64,000 nucleotides of DNA, taken from Microbacterium testaceum StLB037. GTDB taxonomy: Bacteria > Actinomycetota > Actinomycetes > Actinomycetales > Microbacteriaceae. Every line of letters begins with the position of its first letter. The first letter of the stretch is position 1. Positions 24,601 to 32,817 of the stretch are shown here, in pieces. The stretch spans positions 248,001-312,000 of the forward strand of contig NZ_FNJN01000001.1 of assembly GCF_900104345.1 (NCBI RefSeq). The letters run 5' to 3'. The notes beneath the pieces were generated by a model, which saw nothing but the letters and a program-made list of their open reading frames with translations, ran no database searches and was not told the origin of the DNA. The position numbers and the translations under genes were made by a program.

Positions 24601-25358
24601 ACATCCCCCTCGACTTCACGTGGCTGGAGGCGACGGCTCTGGCCATCGTGCGCATCACGGCGTTCCTCGTGATCGCCCCGCCGTTCAGTCACGGCTCCAT
24701 CCCGATGCGGGTGCGCGGCATGCTCGGGGTCGGGCTCGGTCTGGCGGTGTCGCCGGTGGTGGTCGCGGGGTACGAGCGGCTGGATGCGGGGGGCTTCCTC
24801 CTCGCGGCGGCGGGGCAGATCCTCGTCGGGGCGCTCCTGGGGTTCCTGGTCCTCGTGTTGTTCAGCGCCGTTCAGGGTGCCGGGTTCCTCGTCGACACGT
24901 TCGGCGGGTTCCAGCTCGCCCAGGCGTTCGATCCGGGGATGAACGTCAACGGCGCCCAGTTCACCCGCTTGTTCCAGATGACGGCGATCCTGCTGTTGTT
25001 CGCGTCCGACGCCTATCAGCTGGTCCTGGGCGGACTGTTCCGCTCGTTCGACGCGGTCTCGGTCGCGGGGACGGTGGACCTCTCGCGTCCCGCCGAGGTC
25101 CTGACGTCCGCGGTCGGGCAGATGCTCCTGAGCGCGGTGCAGATCGCCGGGCCCCTGCTGATCGTGCTCTTCCTCGCCGATGTCGGTCTCGGTCTCGTCT
25201 CTCGCGTGGCGCCCGCCCTGAACGCCTTCGCTCTCGGTTTCCCCGTCAAGATCGCCCTCACCTTCGTTCTGGTGGGATTCGTCTACGCCGCGCTGCCGGC
25301 GATCGTGTCCGCGATCGCCGATGACGCCGCCCGCCTGGTGATCGGGGTGACCCGATGA
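24597..25358 (+). CDS. fliR: Flagellar biosynthetic protein FliR
   Basis: This 253-residue membrane protein completes the export gate. It has six hydrophobic segments and the FliR marks RITAFLVIAPPFSHGSIPMRVRGMLGVGLGL and FQLAQAFDPGMNVNGAQFTRLFQM. It is followed by flhB with an ATGA overlap. Confidence 0.93.
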   Translation: MNIPLDFTWLEATALAIVRITAFLVIAPPFSHGSIPMRVRGMLGVGLGLAVSPVVVAGYERLDAGGFLLAAAGQILVGALLGFLVLVLFSAVQGAGFLVDTFGGFQLAQAFDPGMNVNGAQFTRLFQMTAILLLFASDAYQLVLGGLFRSFDAVSVAGTVDLSRPAEVLTSAVGQMLLSAVQIAGPLLIVLFLADVGLGLVSRVAPALNAFALGFPVKIALTFVLVGFVYAALPAIVSAIADDAARLVIGVTR

Positions 25359-26458
25359 GCGGAACGGATGCCGGGGAGCGCACCGAGAAAGCGACTCCGG
25401 AACGGCTGAGGAAGGCGATCGCGAAGGGGCGGATCGGTCGCAGCCACGATTTCACCGCGTGGGTCGGCATCGGCGCCGCCGCCGTCATGATGCCGGCGAC
25501 GCTGTCGTCGGCGTCGGCCGTGCTCACCGAGCAGACGTTGCGGGTCGGGGCTGTGGCGAGGGACCCCACGGTGGGCGCGGCCGTCGAGGGACTCGGCTCG
25601 GCCATCGCCTCGGTGGGGCAGGTGCTCCTGCCGATGCTCATCGTCGTGCTCCTGGCCGTCATGGTCACCGCGATCGCCCAGGGTGGGATCCACCTGCGCG
25701 GCGTGCCCGTGCGGGTGGAGCAGTTCGACCTCGTCGCGGGTCTCAAGCGGACCGTGGGGGCCGCGGCGCTGTGGGAGGGCGTCAAGGCGCTCCTGAAGAC
25801 GGCGGCGATCGGCGTGGCGCTGTGGAGCGTGGTCGCCGGTCTCGTGCCGGTCCTCATGGGTAGCGGGCGGCACCGCATCACGTGGCTGCTCGAGGTGGCC
25901 GGCCAGGTTGTCGCGACGCTGCTGCAGGTCGCTGTCGTGGTGGGCCTGTTGCTCGCGGCGATCGACGTCTTCGTCGTGATCTCGCGCAACCGCAAGCACA
26001 CCCGCATGACCAAGCAGGAAGCGCGCGACGAGCACAAGAAGACCGAGGGCGATCCGCTCATTCGCTCGCAGCGCCGCGCCCGCCAGCTCGCGGTCAGCCG
26101 CAACCGCATGATCGCCGCGGTGGCCGACAGCGACGTCGTCCTCGTGAACCCCACCCACATCGCCGTCGCCCTGCGTTACGAACCGGGCACCTCGGCCCCC
26201 CGGGTCGTGGCCAAGGGGGCCGGCGTCATCGCTCAGAAGATCCGCGAGCGCGCCGAGGAGGCACAGGTCCCCATCGTGCGCGACATCCCCCTCGCCCGCG
26301 CGCTGCACGCGGGTGTCGAGCTCGGGCGCGAGATCCCCGAGGACCTGTACACCGCCGTCGCGCAGGTGCTGGCGTTCGTGCAGCACCTGCACAAGAGGGG
26401 CTCGCGCTCGGGGACGTTCGAGATGCCCCCGGCCGCCCTGACCGGGCGGGGACTGTGA
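25355..26458 (+). CDS. flhB: Flagellar biosynthetic protein FlhB
   Basis: This 367-residue protein controls export specificity. It begins GERTEKATPERLRKAIAKGRIGRSHDF, has four transmembrane segments, then a cytoplasmic domain. The self-cleavage motif NPTH is at residues 265-268 (VVLVNPTHIAVALRYEP). The switch to filament-type substrates follows this cleavage in the family. A 37-base gap precedes flhA. Confidence 0.95.
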   Translation: MSGTDAGERTEKATPERLRKAIAKGRIGRSHDFTAWVGIGAAAVMMPATLSSASAVLTEQTLRVGAVARDPTVGAAVEGLGSAIASVGQVLLPMLIVVLLAVMVTAIAQGGIHLRGVPVRVEQFDLVAGLKRTVGAAALWEGVKALLKTAAIGVALWSVVAGLVPVLMGSGRHRITWLLEVAGQVVATLLQVAVVVGLLLAAIDVFVVISRNRKHTRMTKQEARDEHKKTEGDPLIRSQRRARQLAVSRNRMIAAVADSDVVLVNPTHIAVALRYEPGTSAPRVVAKGAGVIAQKIRERAEEAQVPIVRDIPLARALHAGVELGREIPEDLYTAVAQVLAFVQHLHKRGSRSGTFEMPPAALTGRGL

Positions 26459-26495
26459 GAGCCGAGAAGACCATGACACGAAAGAAGCGCACCGC

Positions 26496-28559
26496 ATGAT
26501 CGGTCAGTTGTTGTCGAAGGGCGCGGTCCCCGTCGGGGTGGTGGGCATCATCCTGCTGCTCATCGTCCCCATCCCCGTGGGGCTGCTCGACGTGCTCATC
26601 GTGACCAACATCGCCTTCGCGCTGCTCATCCTGCTCACGGCGATGTTCGTGAAGAAGCCCTTGGACTTCTCGGTGTTCCCGAGCCTGCTGCTGGTCGCGA
26701 CGCTGTTCCGCCTCGGGCTGAACGTCGCCTCGACCCGCCTTGTGCTCAGCGAGGCGCACGCCGGTCAGGTGATCCAGGCGTTCGGGCAGATCACGATCAG
26801 CGGGTCGCTCGTGATCGGCTTCGTCATCTTCCTGATCCTCGCCGTGATCCAGTTCGTCGTGGTCACCAAGGGTGCCGAGCGCGTCGCCGAGGTGGGCGCG
26901 CGCTTCACCCTCGACGCCATGCCGGGCAAGCAGATGGCCATCGACGCCGACCTGAACGCCGGGCTCATCACCGACGAGCAGGCCCGGGCCCGCCGCGCGG
27001 AGGTCGCGTCCGAGGCCGACTTCTACGGCGCGATGGACGGTGCCAGCAAGTTCGTCAAGGGCGACGCGATCGCCGGCATCGTCATCCTCGTCATCAACTT
27101 CGTCGGCGGCATCATCATCGGCATGACCATGCACGGCATGGCGATCGACGAGGCTCTCGAGACCTACAGCATCCTCGCCATCGGCGACGGACTGGTGACG
27201 CAGATCCCCGCGCTGCTGATGGCGGTGTCCACGGGCATGATCGTCACGCGCGAGAACGCCGAGGCCGAGCTCGGCCGGGCGGCCGGGCGACAGCTGATGC
27301 AGTCGCGCACCGCCCTGCTCATCACCGCGATGGCCGCGATCGGCATGGGGCTGATCCCCGGGATGCCGTTCCTCGCCTTCGCCGCGATCGGGGCGGGACT
27401 GCTCTTCGCCGCCTCGCGGGTGAAGGCGAACACCGACCGCGCGGCCGCCGACGCGGCCGATGCCGAGGCGCGGGTGGTCGCCGAGGCCGCCGCCACCGAG
27501 GGGCCCGACGACCTGATGGACACCATGAGGGTCCACGCGCTCGAGATCTCGCTCTCGCCCGACATCGTCGACCTCGCCGCGGGCGGGGCGGGGGACCTGC
27601 TCACCCGCGTGAAATCACTCCGGCGCAAGGTCGCGCTGGAGCTCGGCACCCTCATGCCCCCGGTGCGCACGCGCGACAACATCGAGCTTCCGGCCGAGAC
27701 CTACGCGATCCTCGTCGCGGGCGTCGAGGTCGGGCGGGGCATCGTCCCGCGCGGGCACGTGCTCGCGATCGGAACAGGGCTCGAGCATCTACCGGGCTCC
27801 GCCGTGATCGACCCCGTCTTCGGTCTCGAGGGCAAGTGGGTGCCCACCGAGATGTCGCACGCCGCCGACATGGCGGGGGCCACCGTCATCGACCGGGCCA
27901 GCGTCATCATCACGCACCTGTCCGACACCGTGCACGCCCAGGCCCACCGTCTGCTCTCGCTCGAGGACGTGCGCCAGCTCACGGATCACCTGAAGCAGAC
28001 GCAGCCGAGCGTCGTGGACGAGCTGACGCCGGCCCTGCTTCCCCTCGCCCTCATCCAGCGCGTGCTCGCGAGCCTCCTCGCCGAGCGCGTCTCGATCAAC
28101 GACCTCGGTCGCATCTACGAGGCGCTGGCTCTGCGGGCCAAATCGACGACCGAGGTCCCCGCCCTGGTCGAGGCGGCGCGCGCGGCTCTCGGTCCGGCGA
28201 TCTCCGCGCGGTTCGCCCACGACGGGCGCCTGCGCGTGGTGATGTTCGACACGCTCTGGGAACAGCAGATGCTCGAAGGACTCCGGCACGTCGAGGGGCG
28301 GTCACAGATCGTGCTCACCGCCGATCAGACGATGCAGGTGATGGAGGGCGTCCGTCGGGCGATCGCCGACGTCGATCCCGTGGGCGGCGAGCCGGTGCTC
28401 GTGTGCGCCCCCACCCTCCGGCAGGGGGTGCGCGCCCTGCTGGCGGGGCAGGTGGGTGCGATGCCGATCCTGTCGTACGACGAAGCCGCGGCCGGGGGGT
28501 TCGCCACCGACGTCGTGGGCGTGGTCCGTCCCGAACAGGTCGCGCTTCCCTCGTCCTGA
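26496..28559 (+). CDS. flhA: Flagellar biosynthesis protein FlhA
   Basis: This 687-residue protein is the central export-gate component. It has about eight transmembrane segments in the N-terminal 300 residues, with the conserved FRLGLNVASTRLVL and GAERVAEVGARFTLDAMPGKQMAIDADLNAGLI. The C-terminal cytoplasmic domain (about 340-687) binds chaperone-substrate pairs. The length is typical (about 690). It is the last gene before csrA. Confidence 0.96.
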   Translation: MIGQLLSKGAVPVGVVGIILLLIVPIPVGLLDVLIVTNIAFALLILLTAMFVKKPLDFSVFPSLLLVATLFRLGLNVASTRLVLSEAHAGQVIQAFGQITISGSLVIGFVIFLILAVIQFVVVTKGAERVAEVGARFTLDAMPGKQMAIDADLNAGLITDEQARARRAEVASEADFYGAMDGASKFVKGDAIAGIVILVINFVGGIIIGMTMHGMAIDEALETYSILAIGDGLVTQIPALLMAVSTGMIVTRENAEAELGRAAGRQLMQSRTALLITAMAAIGMGLIPGMPFLAFAAIGAGLLFAASRVKANTDRAAADAADAEARVVAEAAATEGPDDLMDTMRVHALEISLSPDIVDLAAGGAGDLLTRVKSLRRKVALELGTLMPPVRTRDNIELPAETYAILVAGVEVGRGIVPRGHVLAIGTGLEHLPGSAVIDPVFGLEGKWVPTEMSHAADMAGATVIDRASVIITHLSDTVHAQAHRLLSLEDVRQLTDHLKQTQPSVVDELTPALLPLALIQRVLASLLAERVSINDLGRIYEALALRAKSTTEVPALVEAARAALGPAISARFAHDGRLRVVMFDTLWEQQMLEGLRHVEGRSQIVLTADQTMQVMEGVRRAIADVDPVGGEPVLVCAPTLRQGVRALLAGQVGAMPILSYDEAAAGGFATDVVGVVRPEQVALPSS

Positions 28560-28572
28560 TCGCGGGGAACGC

Positions 28573-28598
28573 TCGTAACCGAGAAGAAAAGGTAGTCT
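28573..28598 (+). promoter_or_regulatory. csrA promoter region with related element
   Basis: CTCGTAACCGAGAAGAAAAGG (28573-28592 plus one base) resembles the core of the start-region element of the genes at 5015 and 5878. It is followed at once by a -10-like TAGTCT (28593-28598). Here the element lies upstream of the -10 box, not in the transcript, which would suit a DNA-binding regulator. Confidence 0.4.
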
Positions 28599-28626
28599 GG
28601 CCCAGGACGGCGCCGACGGCGCTCCA

Positions 28627-28638
28627 GCCACGGAAGGC
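28627..28638 (+). promoter_or_regulatory. csrA leader ACGGAA hairpin
   Basis: GCC-ACGGAA-GGC forms a 3-bp stem with ACGGA in a hexaloop, 12 bases before the csrA ATG. It overlaps the only purine-rich ribosome-binding stretch (GGAAGG). It could mediate autoregulation by CsrA, but the stem is short. Confidence 0.45.
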
Positions 28639-28650
28639 GGCCACACGCAC

Positions 28651-28896
28651 ATGCTCGTACTCACACGACGCCCGGGTGAAAGCATCGTGATCGGCGACGA
28701 TGTGACGGTGACGGTCCTCGGGGTGACCGCGACCGGGGTGCGCATCGGCATCGACGCTCCCCGCGACACCCGTATCCACCGCAGCGAGATCGTCGTGGCC
28801 GTCACGAACGAGAATCAGGATGCCGTCCAGGCGTCGCGATCCGCGGCCGCCGAGAGCGCCGTGCTCGACGCCCTGCGCGGGGGGACCCGCGCCTGA
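28651..28896 (+). CDS. csrA: Carbon storage regulator CsrA
   Basis: This 81-residue RNA-binding protein begins [25 protein letters not shown] and has the conserved [17 protein letters not shown] region, including the C-terminal Arg of the RNA-contact strand. The tail beyond the domain (about 25 residues) is variable. CsrA binds ANGGA hairpins in leaders and usually blocks translation. In Gram-positive bacteria FliW antagonises it, and fliW lies 3 kb downstream. The putative targets are the leaders of fliC, flgB, fliH, fliP and csrA itself. Confidence 0.95.
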   Translation: MLVLTRRPGESIVIGDDVTVTVLGVTATGVRIGIDAPRDTRIHRSEIVVAVTNENQDAVQASRSAAAESAVLDALRGGTRA

Positions 28897-28913
28897 TCCG
28901 CCGACGCAGGGGT

Positions 28914-28940
28914 TACCCGCGCGACGCCGTGTCGCGATAG
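28914..28940 (+). promoter_or_regulatory. Sigma-28-type promoter of the flgN operon
   Basis: TACC, 15 bases, CGCGATAG, 18 bases after the csrA stop. The leader to the GTG at 28997 lacks an ACGGA motif. Confidence 0.75.
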
Positions 28941-28996
28941 TCGGTCCCGTGGTGGGCGCATCCGTCACACGACTCGACCCGAACGAGGTGACTCAC

Positions 28997-29479
28997 GTGT
29001 CCGCTACCGACCTGAGCATGCATCTGCTGCGTCAGCGCGAGGTGCTCGAGCTCATGCTCTTCAAGCTCGAGGAGCTCGAGATGCTCCTGTCGACGGGGCG
29101 GACCCGGTGGGTGCACCACGCCACCGTGGAGGTCGATCGCGTGGCCAAGGCCCTCACGTCGGCGACCATCGAGCGCGACGCGCTCTTCTTCGATGTCGCC
29201 GCCGAGTGGGGAGCCCCCGAGGCGACGGCCCTGCGAGAGCTCATCGACGTCGCTCCCACCGACGCGTGGCGCGAAGTCCTGGGCTCGCATCACGAGGCCC
29301 TGTCCGCTCTCGCGGCCGAGATCGCGGAGAAGAAGGGCTCGGTCAACCAGCACCTGCGGACCGCCCTCCGAGTCACGCAGGAGACCATCGCCGGCCTCGG
29401 CGAGCCGACGGGGGAGTACGCCGCGAGCGGTTCCCGCGTCGCCGATGCCGGGTCTCGCCTGCTCGACGTGCGGGTGTAA
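28997..29479 (+). CDS. flgN: FlgN-like flagellar chaperone
   Basis: This 160-residue helical protein has the FlgN pattern: an N-terminal LSMHLLRQREVLELMLFKLEELEMLL and a long central helical region, directly upstream of flgK and flgL, its expected clients. The start is GTG 28997, with GAGGTG six bases upstream. A GTG at 28988 would add three residues. Confidence 0.85.
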   Translation: MSATDLSMHLLRQREVLELMLFKLEELEMLLSTGRTRWVHHATVEVDRVAKALTSATIERDALFFDVAAEWGAPEATALRELIDVAPTDAWREVLGSHHEALSALAAEIAEKKGSVNQHLRTALRVTQETIAGLGEPTGEYAASGSRVADAGSRLLDVRV

Positions 29480-29482
29480 GAG

Positions 29483-30889
29483 ATGTCGACCTTCGCAGGA
29501 CTCCAGGTGGCCGCGTCCGGCCTCGCCGCCGCTCGCGCCGGCATGACCGTGACCGGACAGAACATCGCGAACGAGACCACACCGGGCTACACCCGCCAGC
29601 GGCTCGAACAGACCTCCCTGACGGCGGCCGGCACGGCCGGCCTGTGGGCGACGGGCTTCTCCGTCGGCGGTGGGGTGTCGGTCCAGGGCATCGCGCGCCT
29701 CGGCGACGAGGTCCTCGACGCCCGCGTCCGGGATGCGCTGTCGGCATCCGGATTCTGGTCCGCGCGGGCCTCCGCGGCGCAGAAGGTCGAGGCGTCGATG
29801 GCGGAGCCGACCACCGACGGTCTGGCGGCGAACCTGAACCGCTTCTGGTCGGGATGGTCCGACCTCGCGAACACCCCCAAGCCGGCGGCGGCGCAGGTGG
29901 TGCTCACCAACGCCCGCGTGCTCGTCGGGCAGATCGCCGCGGGGTACGACGCCGTGGTCGGGCAGTGGTCCGATCTGCGCGGGCAGGTGGATCGAGACGT
30001 GGACGTCGTGAACGTGACCGCGGGTCAGATCGCGACGCTCAACGGGCAGGTCCGCTCCGCCCTGCAGTCCGGACGCTCCGCCAACGAACTCGTGGACCAG
30101 CGCAACCTGCTCGCCCAGCAGCTGTCCACCATGATCGGTGCGACCGGGCGACTCGAGGACGACGGCACCCTCACCCTCCGGGTGGACGGCAACGCCCTGG
30201 TCAGCGCCGACACGAGCCGCACCATCGCCGTCGCGGGACCCCGCACGCTCGCGGACGGCGGGCGCATCAGCCTGGCGTGGGCGGACCGCCCCGATGTGCC
30301 CGTGGCGGTCACGGGCGGCTCCCTGGGCGGGGCGATCGGCGTGCTCGCGCCCGCATCCGACGGCGGCACCCTCGCGAGAGCGGCCCAGGCCTATAACGCG
30401 ACGGCCGAGACGCTCGCGCGGGCGGTCAACGACCTGCACCGTGAGGGCCGGACCGCGACGGGAACCGCCGGGGGAGACTTCTTCGCGCTGTCCGCGCCCG
30501 GCCCCGCCGCCCTCGGGCTGACGGTCCTCCCGACCTCCCTCGACCAGCTCGCCCTGGCGGCGCCCGGCAGCGGAGCGCTCGACACCTCGATCGCGGACCG
30601 CATCGCCGGGTTGGCCACCTCCGCCACGGGCCCCAGCACGCAGTGGACGAGCTTCGTGACCTCCTTCGGCGTGACCGTCGCCGGCGACGTCCAGCGCGCC
30701 GACATCGCCGACCGCGGGGCGATCGCCGCCATCGCCGGGCAGCAGTCGCACGCTTCGGTCGACGGAGACGAAGAGACGATCACCCTCCTGACGTATCAGA
30801 CGGCCTACCAGGCTGCGGCGCGTGTGCTCACCGCCGTCGACGAAGCCCTCGACACCCTCATCAACCGCGTCGGCCTCGTCGGCCGCTGA
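29483..30889 (+). CDS. flgK: Flagellar hook-associated protein FlgK (HAP1)
   Basis: This 468-residue hook-filament junction protein has the N-terminal FAGLQVAASGLAAARAGMTVTGQNIANETTPGYTRQRLEQ and the C-terminal ETITLLTYQTAYQAAARVLTAVDEALDTLINRVG of FlgK. It lies between flgN and flgL with gaps of 3 and 13 bases. Confidence 0.95.
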   Translation: MSTFAGLQVAASGLAAARAGMTVTGQNIANETTPGYTRQRLEQTSLTAAGTAGLWATGFSVGGGVSVQGIARLGDEVLDARVRDALSASGFWSARASAAQKVEASMAEPTTDGLAANLNRFWSGWSDLANTPKPAAAQVVLTNARVLVGQIAAGYDAVVGQWSDLRGQVDRDVDVVNVTAGQIATLNGQVRSALQSGRSANELVDQRNLLAQQLSTMIGATGRLEDDGTLTLRVDGNALVSADTSRTIAVAGPRTLADGGRISLAWADRPDVPVAVTGGSLGGAIGVLAPASDGGTLARAAQAYNATAETLARAVNDLHREGRTATGTAGGDFFALSAPGPAALGLTVLPTSLDQLALAAPGSGALDTSIADRIAGLATSATGPSTQWTSFVTSFGVTVAGDVQRADIADRGAIAAIAGQQSHASVDGDEETITLLTYQTAYQAAARVLTAVDEALDTLINRVGLVGR

Positions 30890-30902
30890 CCCCGGAGACA
30901 CC

Positions 30903-31790
30903 GTGATCGGACGCATCACCAGCAGCACCGTCAACCAGCAGGCGCTGCGCACGCTGCAGGCGGGGCTGGCCGACCGCGCGCGCCTGCAGGATCAGGCGAC
31001 CTCGCAGCGGGCCCTCCGCGCGCCCAGTGACGACCCGACGGCCGCGGCCGCCATCCTCGGTGTGCACGGGGAGCAGGCTCGGGCGTCGCAGTTCTCCCGC
31101 AACATCAGCGACGCGCTCACGTGGGTGACCACGGCCGACACGGCTCTCGGTGCGAGCATCGACCTGCTCAACAGGGCGCGCGACCTCACGGCGCAGGGCG
31201 CCAACTCCGGGGCGCTCAGCCCCGCCGCCCGCGACTCGATCGCTGCGGAACTCGACAGCGTGAGCCGCGAGATCCTCTCGCACGCCAACACCACGGTGCT
31301 TGGTCGCACGGTGTTCGCCGGCACCGGTGACAGCGGCAGAGCCTTCGACCCCGCGACCTTCGTCTTCACCGGGGTCGCCGGATCGTCCGTCGAACGTCGT
31401 GTCTCCGACAACGAGAAGGTGCGCGTCGACGTCGACGGCGCGGACGCGTTCGGTGCCGGAGACGCCAGCGTCTTCGCGACGCTGCAGGGCATCGCCGCAG
31501 ACCTCCGGGCGGGCGTCGACGTCGGGGCACGCCTGGCCGACGTCGACGCCCACCTGAAGCAGCTGGTGACGGCGCGCGGCGTCACCGGCGCACAGCAGGC
31601 GCAGATCGAGCGCGCCCAGGCCACCAACGCGAGCGTCAGCGTCGACCTCGAGACGCGTCGCGCCGCCGTCGAGAACGTCGACACCCTCGAGGTCTACATC
31701 AAGCTGCAGTCGGCCGAGCTCGTATACCAGTCCGCCTTGCAGGTCACCGCCAAGACGCTGCAGACCACCCTGTTGGAGTTCGTGAGATGA
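30903..31790 (+). CDS. flgL: Flagellar hook-associated protein FlgL (HAP3)
   Basis: This 295-residue protein has flagellin-like ends: MIGRITSSTVNQQALRTLQAGL at the N-terminus and TLEVYIKLQSAELVYQSALQVTAKTLQTTLLEFVR at the C-terminus. The start is GTG 30903 with GGAG upstream. It overlaps fliW by ATGA. Confidence 0.93.
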   Translation: MIGRITSSTVNQQALRTLQAGLADRARLQDQATSQRALRAPSDDPTAAAAILGVHGEQARASQFSRNISDALTWVTTADTALGASIDLLNRARDLTAQGANSGALSPAARDSIAAELDSVSREILSHANTTVLGRTVFAGTGDSGRAFDPATFVFTGVAGSSVERRVSDNEKVRVDVDGADAFGAGDASVFATLQGIAADLRAGVDVGARLADVDAHLKQLVTARGVTGAQQAQIERAQATNASVSVDLETRRAAVENVDTLEVYIKLQSAELVYQSALQVTAKTLQTTLLEFVR

Positions 31791-32176
31791 CGGCCCATCC
31801 TCCCCTCGCGGGCATCGATGTCGACTTCGAGACCTCGCCCCCGGGTCTCGCTCCCCGGACGTCTTTCCGTCTCGAGCCCATCGAGGGCGCCGACGGCCTG
31901 TACGCGCTCCGCTCCACGAGCGACGACCTGCGGCTCTTCCTGCTCGATCCCGCGCGCGCCGGTCTCGCCTACGATCCGCCGATTGCCACGGCATCCCTCT
32001 CCGCCCTCTCGGCATCCCGCGATGAGGTGCGGGTGTTCGTCGTGGCGAACCCGGCCGAGGACGGCGTCTTCGTCAACCTGCGCGCCCCCATCCTCGTCAA
32101 CGCCCGGACGGGGGCCGGCACCCAGGTCATCTTCGACGAGTCGGCGTACCCCCTCCGTGCGCGCCTGGGCGCGTGA
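31787..32176 (+). CDS. fliW: Flagellar assembly factor FliW
   Basis: This 129-residue protein has the FliW core: LRLFLLDPARAGLAYDPPI, VRVFVVANPAEDGVFVNLRAPILVNARTGAGTQVIF. FliW binds flagellin, and when free it sequesters CsrA, so it couples flagellin export to translation. In this window it is the last gene of the flagellar run and is translationally coupled to flgL. Confidence 0.94.
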   Translation: MTAHPPLAGIDVDFETSPPGLAPRTSFRLEPIEGADGLYALRSTSDDLRLFLLDPARAGLAYDPPIATASLSALSASRDEVRVFVVANPAEDGVFVNLRAPILVNARTGAGTQVIFDESAYPLRARLGA

Positions 32177-32210
32177 TCCCCGCGCGCGGACACCACCTTC
32201 GTCACACGAT

Positions 32211-32229
32211 GGTCCCGCGTCGAGGGACC
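32211..32229. terminator. Hairpin after fliW
   Basis: GGTCCC (32211-32216) pairs with GGGACC (32224-32229) around a 7-base loop, 34 bases after the fliW stop. It also overlaps the -35 region of the HU-like gene promoter, so it could be an operator instead. No T-tract follows. Confidence 0.45.
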
Positions 32230-32232
32230 GAG

Positions 32233-32264
32233 TAGTATCGACGCGAAAACGAGCAGAAACGACG
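32233..32264 (+). promoter_or_regulatory. Flagellar start-region element, copy 3 (HU-like gene)
   Basis: TAGTAT (-10-like) followed by CGCGAAAACGAGCAGAAACG. Over about 29 bases some 20 match the sigma-gene copy at 5839. It gives the HU-like gene a leader of about 220 bases. The rest of that leader (32265-32465) is GC-rich with several short palindromes, and I see no gene in it. Confidence 0.5.
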
Positions 32265-32465
32265 ATTCGTCCCCGCGACCCGAAACGCGGTGACATCGCC
32301 CGTCCGATGGCCGAGGCTTCATCGCCCCGGTCCGTCTGCCCCGGGGTCGTCTCCCGAAGGACGATTCCGGCGACGTGCGCGTCGCGACCGGCGAGGCAAC
32401 CCCTCCGCCCATCGCGACGGCGACGCCTACGTTCGTACCGAGCACAGAGCAGGGGATGGTGAGCA

Positions 32466-32798
32466 ATGCCCGTCATGAGAACCGATGAGCCCAAGGTGAG
32501 CAAGCGTGAGTTCATCCAGCGCGTATCCAAGCGCGCCGGATTGTCTCCCACGGTCACGCAGTTGGCCTACGAGGCGATCTTCGGAGAGATCCTCGATCTC
32601 GTGAACGCCGGAAACCGTGTCACGTTGACCGGTTTCGGCAAGTTCTACGCGCAGTCGCACAAGGGACACAACGTCGTGCTGAACATCCGCGACAACCCCG
32701 AGAGTCGCGGGCGCGTCGAGGACTACAGCGTTCTGAAGTTCTCGGCGACCCGTGAGGTCAATAAGAGGGTCGCCGCCCCTCGCGACCTCGGCGACTGA
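32466..32798 (+). CDS. HU-family DNA-binding protein, divergent
   Basis: This 110-residue protein has the HU/IHF fold: SKREFIQRVSKRAGLSPTVTQLAYEAIFGEILDLVNAGNRVTLTGFGKF. The DNA-binding arm is unusual: the normal RNPxTGE tip is replaced by HKGHNVVLNIRDNPESRGRVEDY. It is not the housekeeping HU (about 93 residues, Lys-rich tail). AGGGG lies nine bases before the ATG. It is convergent with the AAA ATPase gene 19 bases away and shares its promoter element with two flagellar genes, so a regulatory link is possible. Confidence 0.85.
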   Translation: MPVMRTDEPKVSKREFIQRVSKRAGLSPTVTQLAYEAIFGEILDLVNAGNRVTLTGFGKFYAQSHKGHNVVLNIRDNPESRGRVEDYSVLKFSATREVNKRVAAPRDLGD

Positions 32799-32817
32799 CG
32801 ACGCTCGTCCGCACCGG

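Noticed and set aside
23483..28559. Non-flagellar type III secretion system
   Set aside because: Flagellin, hook, rod and stator genes are all in the same cluster, so the export genes belong to a flagellum.
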